Below, piece after piece: positions 49,121 to 57,275 of a stretch of DNA of 64,000 nt. Positions within the stretch are counted from its first letter, which is position 1. The number at the start of each line of letters is the position of its first letter. The stretch is from DATAVB01 sp036267955 (GTDB taxonomy: Bacteria; Actinomycetota; Actinomycetes; Mycobacteriales; QHCD01). Where the stretch lies: assembly GCA_036267955.1 (NCBI GenBank), contig DATAVB010000147.1:28702-92701 (forward strand), given 5' to 3'. The notes under the pieces were generated by a model. It was not told the origin of the DNA. It made no database searches and worked only from the letters and a program-made list of their open reading frames with translations. The position numbers and the translations under genes were made by a program.

Positions 49121-50533
49121 TCACGTCCCGATGAGTGCCTCCACCGCCGGTACGCGCAGGTGCCAGTCGGTGATCCGCTGGTAGGCATCGGCGATCGAAA
49201 GCACTGTGGCTTCGGCGAACGGGCTGCCGACGATCTGCATCGACAGGGGCAGCCGGGTGGAGCTGAACCCGACCGGCACCGCGATTGCCGGCAATCCGGC
49301 GAAATTCCACTGTCCGGTAAAGCTGGGGCCGAGCATCCGCTTCTGCATGTCCATCTCGTCGATCCGCTCGGCCGGTGTCAACATGCTCGGCGTCACGATG
49401 ACATCGACCTCGGACAGTACCTTCCGCACGCCCGCACGGAAAGCGGTCCGCAACCGCTGGGCCTGCGCGTAGTCCCCCGAGCTGAAGAACGCACCCTTGA
49501 CCAGGGTCGGCCGGGTGAAACGCCCGTAGTCGTTCCATTTGTCGATGAGGTTCTGCCGGTGGTAAGCGTAGGCCTCCGACACCATGGTGATGTGGTTGGC
49601 CTCCTTCGCCTGCTTGGCGTACGGAACAGTGACCTCGCTCACGATCGCGCCGGCCGCCTTCAACTCATCGACGGCGCCGAGCACTGCCGCGCGCACCTCG
49701 GGATCGAGCTCCGGCGAATCGAAGAAATAGGGTGTCGCGACTCCGACGCGTACCCCCTCAACAGATCCGGTCAGCAATTCCGAATACTTCGGCACCCCGA
49801 CCTCCGCGGCGAAGCGGTCGTCCGGGTGGTATCCGGCCATGATCTCCAGCAGCAACGCACAGTCATAGGCGCTGCGGGCCATCGGTCCGATGCTGTCCAG
49901 CGTGTAACCCAGCGGCACGACACCGGCCTTGGGCACCCGGCCGAAGGTCACCTTGAGCCCGGTATGGCCGTTGACCGACGCCGGCCCGCGCACCGAACCA
50001 CCGGTGTCGGTGCCCAGCCCGCCGAGAGCCAGGCCGGCGGCAACCGCTATCCCGGTGCCGGAGCTGGATCCGGCGGCGGTGTGTTCGGTGTTCCAGGGAT
50101 TGCGGGGAATCAGAAATCCCTTGTCCGGATCCGGCGCGCCACAGGCGAATTCGCTGGTGGTGGACTTTCCGACAACCACCGCGCCGGCCTCGCGCAACCG
50201 GGTGACGACCGGTGCGTCGATCCCGCCGCCCCAGTCCGCCGGCAGCACCCGGCTGTTCGCGGTGGTCGGGGCCTCCTGGGTGGAGATGATGTCCTTCACC
50301 GCGAGCGGGATCCCCTGGAGCGGTCCTTTGTAGACGCCGGAGGCGAAGTCCTGGTCGGCGGCTGCGGCGGCCTTCATCGCCGTGTCGTCGCAGACCGTCA
50401 CAAAGGCGCCGAGGATCTCGTTGGACTTGCCGATCCGGTCCAGCAGCCGCCGGGTCAGATCGGTGGACGTCAGGGTGCCGGCGCGCAGCGCGGCCGCGGC
50501 ATCCTTGATCGTCAGGACGTCGACTTCGGGCAT
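49121..50533 (-). CDS. Amidase (amidase signature family)
   Basis: 470-residue hydrolase that cleaves carboxamides. The Ser-cisSer-Lys triad is present: Lys80 in PLAVKDI, the cis-Ser in GSSSG (155-159), and nucleophile Ser180 in GTDTGGSVRGPAS. GGAGGAG before the ATG at 50533 fixes the start; an ATG at 50557 is discarded. It sits next to a 62-residue AtzG/GatC-like protein and an ABC importer, so it acts on an imported amide. Similar to allophanate hydrolase or biuret-type amidases only in general layout; the substrate is unknown. Confidence 0.93.
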   Translation of the reverse strand: MPEVDVLTIKDAAAALRAGTLTSTDLTRRLLDRIGKSNEILGAFVTVCDDTAMKAAAAADQDFASGVYKGPLQGIPLAVKDIISTQEAPTTANSRVLPADWGGGIDAPVVTRLREAGAVVVGKSTTSEFACGAPDPDKGFLIPRNPWNTEHTAAGSSSGTGIAVAAGLALGGLGTDTGGSVRGPASVNGHTGLKVTFGRVPKAGVVPLGYTLDSIGPMARSAYDCALLLEIMAGYHPDDRFAAEVGVPKYSELLTGSVEGVRVGVATPYFFDSPELDPEVRAAVLGAVDELKAAGAIVSEVTVPYAKQAKEANHITMVSEAYAYHRQNLIDKWNDYGRFTRPTLVKGAFFSSGDYAQAQRLRTAFRAGVRKVLSEVDVIVTPSMLTPAERIDEMDMQKRMLGPSFTGQWNFAGLPAIAVPVGFSSTRLPLSMQIVGSPFAEATVLSIADAYQRITDWHLRVPAVEALIGT

Positions 50534-50560
50534 TTCTCCTCCAGAGCTGGTCGTCATGGG

Positions 50561-50749
50561 TCAGTCGGCCGTGGGATCGAAGGACAGGGCGGGGTCCACC
50601 GCCTCGAGCTCGGGCAGGTAGAGGCCGTCCGCCTGCGCACGCAGTGCCGGGTAGCTTTTGGCGAAGTCGAGGAACTCGGCTTCGGACACCGTGATGTTCG
50701 CCGCGCCGAGCAACGCTTTCACGGTGCCGGCCGCAGATTCTGCGTCCAT
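50561..50749 (-). CDS. Small AtzG/GatC-like amidase partner
   Basis: 62 residues: two helices (ESAAGTVKALLGAANITVSE and AEFLDFAKSYPALRAQADGL), then LYLPELEAVDPALSFDP. Small proteins with this YPALR...DGLY...DPALxFxP ending accompany amidase-signature enzymes and resemble GatC/AtzG, which stabilise their large partner. GAAGGAG stands before the ATG. It is located between the ABC ATPase (1-bp gap) and the amidase (27 bp), supporting a complex with that amidase. Confidence 0.75.
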   Translation of the reverse strand: MDAESAAGTVKALLGAANITVSEAEFLDFAKSYPALRAQADGLYLPELEAVDPALSFDPTAD

Positions 50750-50750
50750 C

Positions 50751-51782
50751 TCATTCTCCTTCGGGGTGGGCTGATATCCGGGCCGGATCTCCGTGCTCCG
50801 GATCGAAGAGGTGGCACGACACGCTGTGGTCGGGCCGTGGACTGAGCAGCACCGGCGCCCGTTCCGCGCAGACGTCCATTGCGAACGGACAGCGGGTGCG
50901 GAACCGACACCCGCTCGGTGGGTGCAGCGGACTCGGGATCTCGCCCGCGTCCTGATCCGTCACGCCCGTGCGGTTGGTCGGATCAAGGGCGGGAATAGAG
51001 GAGAACAGCATCTGGGTGTAGGGATGCAGCGGACCCTCGTACAACGCAGTCGCGTCACACAATTCGACGACCTGACCGAGATACATGACGGCGACCCGGT
51101 CGCTCATGTATTCCACCACATTCAGGTCGTGACTGATGAATACGTAAGTCAGGTCATAGGTTTTCTGAAGATCCAGCAGGAGATTGACGATCTGGGCCTG
51201 GATCGACTTGTCCAGCGCGGAGACCGCCTCGTCGAGCACGACCAGTTTCGGCCGGAGTACGAGCGCGCGGGCGATGTTCACCCGCTGTCGCTGACCGCCA
51301 CTGAGCTGGTGCGGAAAGTGCGTGCTGTAGTTGGGATGCAAACCGACGTCCTCGAGCACCTTCGCGACACGCTCGTCGATTTCCGCCTTGTCCACGCCCT
51401 GAACCTTCAACGGAAACCCGATCGACTCGCCGACCGAGGCCCGCGGATTGAGAGCGGAATAGGGATCCTGGAAGACCATCTGCGTGTGTTCGACGATCTT
51501 CCGGGAGCGTTTTCCCTTGGGCAACGGCGTTCCGGCCAGCCGGACGGCTCCGCCGTCGGCCCGGTAAAGGCCGACGATGACCCGGGCGAGCGTCGACTTC
51601 CCGCAGCCCGACTCGCCGACGATACCGAGGGTGGAGCCGGCCCGCACGGTCAACGAGACGTCGTCGACCGCAGAGATCGTCACGCCACGGAGCCCCACCC
51701 GGGCGCGGAAGTTCTTGGTGACACCGTCGACCTCCAGAATCGGTGGAGCCGCAGCCGCAGTCGCGGCAGTTTCAGTGCTCAT
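50751..51782 (-). CDS. Oligopeptide/dipeptide ABC transporter ATP-binding protein (DppF/OppF type)
   Basis: 343-residue ATPase. Walker A GESGCGKS at 56-63, signature LSGGQRQRV, Walker B LVVLDEAVSALD, plus the C-terminal oligopeptide-transporter domain with a Cys cluster (CRFRTRCPFAMDVC) typical of OppD/DppF iron-sulfur-like tails. Works with the DppD-type ATPase further upstream as a heterodimer. Nearest gene downstream is the AtzG-like protein. Confidence 0.95.
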   Translation of the reverse strand: MSTETAATAAAAPPILEVDGVTKNFRARVGLRGVTISAVDDVSLTVRAGSTLGIVGESGCGKSTLARVIVGLYRADGGAVRLAGTPLPKGKRSRKIVEHTQMVFQDPYSALNPRASVGESIGFPLKVQGVDKAEIDERVAKVLEDVGLHPNYSTHFPHQLSGGQRQRVNIARALVLRPKLVVLDEAVSALDKSIQAQIVNLLLDLQKTYDLTYVFISHDLNVVEYMSDRVAVMYLGQVVELCDATALYEGPLHPYTQMLFSSIPALDPTNRTGVTDQDAGEIPSPLHPPSGCRFRTRCPFAMDVCAERAPVLLSPRPDHSVSCHLFDPEHGDPARISAHPEGE

Positions 51783-51790
51783 CGAAACCC

Positions 51791-52714
51791 CTAACTGAGC
51801 CGGGTGTCCATCGCCTCACGCAGCGCGTCACTCGCCGTGTTGAAAGTGACCGAGGCGAGGAAGATGAACAGTCCGGGAATAGCCACCACAGCGGGAACGA
51901 CATAGATGTCGCCCTGGAGGCTTTCCAACATGTAACCCCATTCCGGGGTCGGCGGTCGGGACCCGAGTCCCAGAAAACTCAGGCTGGCGGCGATGATCAT
52001 GGCGACACCGACCAGGCCCGACGAGTACACGATGATCTCGTTGAGCACGTTGGGAAGCAGCTGGGTACGCAGAATGCGCATCCGACTGGCGCCGGAGAGC
52101 CGGGCGGCCTCGACGTATTCCGACGTCACGATCTTGCGGGTCTCGGACTCGGCGATCCGGGAGACCGGCGGAATGAAGACGATCGACACTGCGATGATGG
52201 TGTTGGTCAGTCCCGGTCCGAGCGAGGCACCGACCGCGATCGCGAGCAGGATCGCGGGAAACGCGTACAGCATGTCCATGACGCGCATGAGAATCGCACC
52301 GACCGCGCCGCGGACCAGACCGGCCCAGGTGCCGATGATCGTGCCCACCGCCGCCGCCACGAGCGTCGGAACGAAACCGGCCAACAGCGACAGCCGGCCG
52401 CCGTACAGCGCCCTGGTCAACATGTCGCGGCCCTGCTCGTCCGTCCCCAGTGGATGGCCGGAGGAGAAGGAGAAGATGTTCTCCAGCCGGTCGGCCGGCT
52501 TTCCGATGAGTGGGTCGTACGGGGAGAGCCACGGGGCGAATATCGCCCCCGCGACTATCAGAATGAGCACCACCAGGGCGGCGACACCGAGCTTGTTCCG
52601 GATGAAGCGGTGCCGAACCACCGACCAGTACGAGATCGGAGGCACCGAGACCTCACTCTGGTACCACTGCTCCCGAAGATCCGCGGCCGTCACCGTTGCC
52701 GTGCTCTCGGTCAT
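51791..52714 (-). CDS. Dipeptide ABC transporter permease (DppC type)
   Basis: 307-residue permease. N-terminal cytosolic helix, first helix LGVAALVVLILIVAGAIFAP, then the BPD_transp_1 domain (about 100-300) with five helices and the EAA loop YVEAARLSGASRMRILRTQL. Encodes with the DppB-type partner the heterodimeric membrane channel. Short gaps on both sides (8 and 15 bp) show one operon. Confidence 0.95.
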   Translation of the reverse strand: MTESTATVTAADLREQWYQSEVSVPPISYWSVVRHRFIRNKLGVAALVVLILIVAGAIFAPWLSPYDPLIGKPADRLENIFSFSSGHPLGTDEQGRDMLTRALYGGRLSLLAGFVPTLVAAAVGTIIGTWAGLVRGAVGAILMRVMDMLYAFPAILLAIAVGASLGPGLTNTIIAVSIVFIPPVSRIAESETRKIVTSEYVEAARLSGASRMRILRTQLLPNVLNEIIVYSSGLVGVAMIIAASLSFLGLGSRPPTPEWGYMLESLQGDIYVVPAVVAIPGLFIFLASVTFNTASDALREAMDTRLS

Positions 52715-52729
52715 GAGATCACCTCCTGC

Positions 52730-53689
52730 CTATGCGAGTGCGTGTCGTTGTCGCGGATCGATGACGGCCTGCAGGAGATCGACGAGCAGATTGATGATCA
52801 CGAACGTGCCGGCGATCACCAGCGTGGACCCCTCGACGACGATGAGATCCCGCGCCTCGATGGCGTTGTAGAGCAGCAGACCGATACCTGGCCATTGGAA
52901 AATCGTCTCGATCAGCACAGATCCGCCGAGCAGATAGCCGACCTGCAGCCCAGACGTGGTGAGCACCGGCGAGAGCGCATTCTTGAAGACATGTCGGAGG
53001 ATCTGCTGATTCGTCAGACCCTTGGCACGCAGCGTTTCGACGAAGTCGGCCTGATAGGTCTCGACGATGCTGGCCCGCGTCACCCGCGCGGTGATGGCAA
53101 GGGTGACCAGCGAACCGGCGACGACAGGCATGATCAGATGCCGGATGAATTCCCAGGCGCCGCCCTGCCCCACGCCGCCCGAGACGGCCGTGCCACCGGC
53201 CGGCAGCCACCGCCAGCGCGCCGCGAAGAAGGTCAGCAGGATGATCGCCACGAAGAATGACGGGATACTGAGCCCGGCCATGCCGGCCGTCGAGATGACC
53301 TTGTCGGCCACCTTGCCGCGCCGAACGCCGGCCCAGAAGCCGAGCGAAATACCGGTGATCAGGCCGAACGCCGCCGAAAATCCCGCCAGGATGGCCGTAT
53401 TGACCCAGGCCTGGCTGAGTAGATCGAGGACTTCGGCCCGTCGATACGGGGAATAGCCGAGATTTCCGGTCAGCGTCCGACCGAGCCAGTCCAGGTACTG
53501 CAGCGGCAGCGTCTTGTCGAGGCCGAGGCTGTGCCGCAACGCCAGTCGGTCGGCGTTCGAGGCGTCCGGACCGAGCAGCGCCGCCACCGGGTCACCGGGC
53601 AGTACGTTCATAAGGAGGAAGATCACGACCGAGACCCCGAAGAGGATCAGGATCGCCATCGCGAACCGTCGTGTGGTGAGTTGAATCAT
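52730..53689 (-). CDS. Dipeptide ABC transporter permease (DppB type)
   Basis: 319 residues. Begins MIQLTTRRFAMAILILFGVS, the usual DppB opening, then NVLPGDPVAALLG and a BPD_transp_1 domain with the EAA loop FVETLRAKGLTNQQILRHVF. The ATG at 53689 is used since the extra 13 residues upstream have no homolog-like features and would overlap the lipoprotein gene. Confidence 0.95.
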   Translation of the reverse strand: MIQLTTRRFAMAILILFGVSVVIFLLMNVLPGDPVAALLGPDASNADRLALRHSLGLDKTLPLQYLDWLGRTLTGNLGYSPYRRAEVLDLLSQAWVNTAILAGFSAAFGLITGISLGFWAGVRRGKVADKVISTAGMAGLSIPSFFVAIILLTFFAARWRWLPAGGTAVSGGVGQGGAWEFIRHLIMPVVAGSLVTLAITARVTRASIVETYQADFVETLRAKGLTNQQILRHVFKNALSPVLTTSGLQVGYLLGGSVLIETIFQWPGIGLLLYNAIEARDLIVVEGSTLVIAGTFVIINLLVDLLQAVIDPRQRHALA

Positions 53690-53691
53690 GA

Positions 53692-55344
53692 TTACCCGTC
53701 CACCGTGATGTTTTGGAAGTCCACCCACCAGGACTTGGGTTCGACGAAACCGTGGACCTTCGGCGACATGACCCGCAGGTTCAGGTCGTGCATCCAGAAG
53801 AGGAAGTACGCGTTGTCCACCGCGATGTTCATCATCTTCTGCAGGTCCTTGTGTGACTGGGCGACGTCGAAGGTCCCGGCCGCCGTCTGGTAGTCGGCCT
53901 GCATCTGCTCGTTGCAGATGCCGGAGGCATTGGGGGTGTCAGCGGACTGCATGCACTGGAAGGTCGTGTTGTATCCCGTCGGAGTCATTCCCGCCGATGG
54001 CGAGGACCACAGAATGTCGACGTTCTTCCACTGTGGACTCTTGAGCGTGGCGAGACTGATTGTGATGAGCGTGTCCCACTCCATCGGCTCGAGCGAGACC
54101 TCGACACCGATGGCTTTGAAGTCGGCCTGCAGCTTCTGCATCATGATGTCCGGGAACATGTTCCCCGAACCGCCCGTGGTGTAGGCCATGTTGATGCGCA
54201 GTTCACCGGGTTTGTAGCCCGACTCGGCGAGCAGCTTTCGCGCCTTCGCCGGGTCGTAGTCGTACCCGGGATTGTTCGGCGCATAGTCCGGGTGGCCCGG
54301 ATAGACGTACTGCCTCGCCGGATAGCCCACATTGTTGATCAGGTCCGCCGTGCCGACCCGGTCCAGTGCGTAGTTCAGCGCCTGTCTCAGCTTGAGATTT
54401 CCCTTGAACGGCTTACGGAACATGTTGAACCGGGGCATGATGCCGTGCGGGTACTTGCCCATGTAGACGACGTAGCCGTCGCCCTTCATCTGCGACAGCG
54501 CGTCCGGGGACGGCACCTCGGCCCAGTCGACCTCCCCCGATTCCAGCGCCGACAGGCGGGTTGCGGCCTCCGGCATGGGGTAGAGGACGACCTCGTCCAG
54601 CTTCGGTCGACCGCGCCAGTAGTGCTCGTTGGCCTCGAGCACCATCACCTGACCGTCCACATATTTCTTGATCTTGAACGGGCCGGTGCCGATGGCATGT
54701 TGGTTGTAGTTGGTGTTGCCGTATTTCTTCACCACGGTCGGACTCGGGAAATAGATGCCCGCCAGGTCGTAGGTGAGCCAGGCGTACGGCTTCGGGGTCG
54801 TGATCGCCACGGTGTAGTCGTCGATCTTCTTCCAGCTCTTGAAGAACAGGAAGTACGACCCGTAGCGGGGAGCGTCGATGGCAGAGTAGTACTGGAACTT
54901 CGGGTCTTTCATCCGATTGATCTGGAAGATGACCGCATCGGCGTTGAACGGTGTCCCGTCCTGGAACGTAACGCCGCGCCGCAGGTGGAAGGTCCAGGTC
55001 AGCTTGTCGGCGGAGAGCGTCCAGGACTGCGCCAGCGCCGGCTGCGGCGTCGGTATGGTCTTGTTCTGGTCGAGGTTGAAACGGGTCAGGCCGTCGTAGA
55101 TGTTGTTGCCGACGAACCGGTAACCCTCGTAGCCCTGGTCCGGCGGTGTGGCCGGAAACGGAATGTTGCCGGCCGTCATTGCAATGCGCAGGACCCCGCT
55201 GGTGCTGCCGTATCCGGACGAGCCCGTGACCTTGCCGCAGGCATCGAGCAGCGGAACGCCGAGTACACCGAGGCCCAGACCGGCACCGGCGCGGATGAAA
55301 CCGCGACGGGTCAGCGGCGCCTGGCCAGGCTCAGACGATTGCAT
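53692..55344 (-). CDS. ABC transporter substrate-binding protein (family 5, peptide type)
   Basis: 550-residue extracellular solute-binding protein. The signal carries a twin-arginine motif (TRRGFIRAGAGLG) and a lipobox LLDACG, so it is probably a Tat-exported lipoprotein. The SBP_bac_5 fold follows (PALAQSWTLSADKLTWTFHL, RRGVTFQDGTPFNADAVIFQ). The ATG at 55344 begins just before the signal; longer readings run antisense to nothing useful and would overlap the ATPase. Binds a peptide or an amide-bearing ligand. Confidence 0.94.
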   Translation of the reverse strand: MQSSEPGQAPLTRRGFIRAGAGLGLGVLGVPLLDACGKVTGSSGYGSTSGVLRIAMTAGNIPFPATPPDQGYEGYRFVGNNIYDGLTRFNLDQNKTIPTPQPALAQSWTLSADKLTWTFHLRRGVTFQDGTPFNADAVIFQINRMKDPKFQYYSAIDAPRYGSYFLFFKSWKKIDDYTVAITTPKPYAWLTYDLAGIYFPSPTVVKKYGNTNYNQHAIGTGPFKIKKYVDGQVMVLEANEHYWRGRPKLDEVVLYPMPEAATRLSALESGEVDWAEVPSPDALSQMKGDGYVVYMGKYPHGIMPRFNMFRKPFKGNLKLRQALNYALDRVGTADLINNVGYPARQYVYPGHPDYAPNNPGYDYDPAKARKLLAESGYKPGELRINMAYTTGGSGNMFPDIMMQKLQADFKAIGVEVSLEPMEWDTLITISLATLKSPQWKNVDILWSSPSAGMTPTGYNTTFQCMQSADTPNASGICNEQMQADYQTAAGTFDVAQSHKDLQKMMNIAVDNAYFLFWMHDLNLRVMSPKVHGFVEPKSWWVDFQNITVDG

Positions 55345-56392
55345 GCCTGCCCTCCACAGCAGACGTCCCCATAGATGTGACTGTGGGCGCGAGTTGCAGC
55401 AGGCATCGGCTGGTGTGCGATTTGCCGACCGAGACCTGCTCCGGCTGCCGGTGCCAGCATTCGACCGTCGCCGCATGGCACCGCGGGGCGAAGGCGCAGC
55501 CCTGCGGCAGCCGGGCCAGGCTCGGTGGCGAACCGGGGATGGCGTTCGGCCGGGTGCTCTGGCCGGGGCGCACATTCGCCTCGATCAGACCCTGCGTATA
55601 GGGATGTGAGGGCTGCAGTAGCACCTCTTCGGCCGGGCCGGTCTCCACCACGCGACCGGCATACATCACCGCGATGTCATCGGCAATTTCCGCGGCCACG
55701 CCCAGGTCGTGTGTGACGATGACCATTCCCATGTTGCTGTCGCGCTGCACAGTGCGGAACAGCTCCAGGATCTTCGCCTGGACCGTGACGTCGAGAGCGG
55801 TCGTCGGTTCGTCCGCCAGCAGCACCCGTGGCCGCGCCGCGATCGCCATCGCAATGACCACCCGCTGGCGCATACCCCCGGAAAGCTCGGACGGGTAGGC
55901 CTTCAACCTGGCGGCCGGCGAGGGAATCTGCACCAGCTCAAGCAGTTCCAGGGCCCGCGCCCGAGCGGCCGTCCGGCTCATCTTCTGATGCCGGCGGAGT
56001 GTCTCGATCAGCTGTCGTTCAATCGTATAGACAGGGTCGAGCGCAGTCAGCGGGTCCTGGAAGACCATGGAGATATCCCGCCCTCGGGCGGCGGCCCGCG
56101 CCTTGGGCGACAGCTCCATCATGTCCCGGCCCTCGACCAGCACATTGCCGCTGACGGTCGCATTCGACGCCTGGATACCGAGAATCGAGCGCAGCATGGC
56201 GCTCTTGCCGCTGCCGGACTCACCGATGACGGCGAGCACGCGGCCATGCCCAACGCGGATCGACACATTGTCGACAGCAACCAGCGGACCATGGTCGGTC
56301 CGGAATGTGGTCGACAGTCCGTGAACGTCGAGCGCGGCCTCTTGGGTCATCGCCTCTTGTCCGGCGATGTCATTGACAATCGCAATGCTCAT
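55331..56392 (-). CDS. Oligopeptide/dipeptide ABC transporter ATP-binding protein (DppD type)
   Basis: 353-residue ATPase. Walker A GESGSGKS at 57-64, signature LSGGMRQRV, Walker B VLLADEPTTALD and H-loop VTHDLG are intact. The C-terminal domain has the Cys motif CAFAPRCHAATVEC. MTQEAALDVHG (base 56350) could be the true start; the longer version overlaps the GntR stop region by 23 bp and the lipoprotein start by 14 bp at the other end. Part of the same operon. Confidence 0.94.
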   Translation of the reverse strand: MSIAIVNDIAGQEAMTQEAALDVHGLSTTFRTDHGPLVAVDNVSIRVGHGRVLAVIGESGSGKSAMLRSILGIQASNATVSGNVLVEGRDMMELSPKARAAARGRDISMVFQDPLTALDPVYTIERQLIETLRRHQKMSRTAARARALELLELVQIPSPAARLKAYPSELSGGMRQRVVIAMAIAARPRVLLADEPTTALDVTVQAKILELFRTVQRDSNMGMVIVTHDLGVAAEIADDIAVMYAGRVVETGPAEEVLLQPSHPYTQGLIEANVRPGQSTRPNAIPGSPPSLARLPQGCAFAPRCHAATVECWHRQPEQVSVGKSHTSRCLLQLAPTVTSMGTSAVEGRHAIV

Positions 56393-57260
56393 TTCGTACC
56401 CCTTTAGAAAGATCAGCGGTCGTTGTCGTCGTTGCCACCGTTGCCGTCGTTGTCGTACGACGGCGCATCACGTCCGTGAGCGCCATCCGGTCTCCTCGAT
56501 TCCGACCGAACCCGAATTCCACCGGCCTTCCGTCGGTCAGATGCACCAACCGCTCCAGTAACAGGATCGGCGCGCCGACGGGCGTTTTCAGCAGTTGGGA
56601 TACGGCGTGGTCGGCGACCGTCGCCTCGATCAGCTGGTCTGTGTAGCCAACCTGATGACCCAGTTGCCGCTCGATCACCTGATAGATGGAACCGCGCGGT
56701 CCTGCGTCCGGTTTCAACAGCGGAGCCCCTATGTCCCAGGGAAACCAGGACGACCGCAGGGTGAGGGGAAGTGCGTCGAGCACTGTCAGCCGTTCGAAGA
56801 ACACCACTTCGGCGCCTTCGGCGACCGACAGCCGCTCTGCCACGATCGGTGGTGCTGGGACCAGACCCATGTCCAGCACCTGATAGGTGATCCGGTATTG
56901 GCCGTCCTCGATCTCGTCCGGAAGTCCCCGCAGTACGTCCAGCCCGTGTCGGATCCGGGACTGTGCGACGACAAAGGTGCCGGCGCCCTGCAGTCGCTCG
57001 ATCAGCCCCTCCGCCCGGAGCAGATCGAGCGCATCGCGGACCACTCCTCGGCTGACGCCGTATTCCTCGATCAGACGTTGCTCGCCGGGCACGGCCCCAT
57101 CGCCGAACCCGCCGAGCACAATCCTTGCCCGCAGAAGATCCCGCACCTGGCGAACGGCGCTCCACCGGTGGTAATCCCGTGCCCGACCGCTGCCCTTTCT
57201 CACCATCAGATCATGCCGACGGGACGTCTCGGTGACGGAACCGACTTGTAAAATGCTCAT
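56370..57260 (-). CDS. GntR family transcriptional regulator with UTRA domain
   Basis: 296 residues. Winged HTH of GntR type at about 32-100 (SAVRQVRDLLRARIVLGGFG, then RLIEEYGVSRGVVRDALDLL, RAEGLIERLQGAGTFV), then a UTRA ligand domain to about 260 (VVFFERLTVLDALPLTLRSS). The last 35 residues are a low-complexity Thr-rich tail (RRRTTTTATVATTTTTA) unlike the family. It lies inside the operon between amidase and ABC genes, overlapping the latter by 23 bp; it probably represses this cluster until the imported ligand appears. Confidence 0.9.
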   Translation of the reverse strand: MSILQVGSVTETSRRHDLMVRKGSGRARDYHRWSAVRQVRDLLRARIVLGGFGDGAVPGEQRLIEEYGVSRGVVRDALDLLRAEGLIERLQGAGTFVVAQSRIRHGLDVLRGLPDEIEDGQYRITYQVLDMGLVPAPPIVAERLSVAEGAEVVFFERLTVLDALPLTLRSSWFPWDIGAPLLKPDAGPRGSIYQVIERQLGHQVGYTDQLIEATVADHAVSQLLKTPVGAPILLLERLVHLTDGRPVEFGFGRNRGDRMALTDVMRRRTTTTATVATTTTTADLSKGVRNEHCDCQ

Positions 57261-57275
57261 TACACCGGAAGATCG

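Noticed and set aside
51743..53260. Open frame of 505 codons antisense to the Dpp permeases
   Set aside because: Asp/His/Arg-rich shadow of membrane-protein codons; the opposite strand encodes clear ABC permeases.
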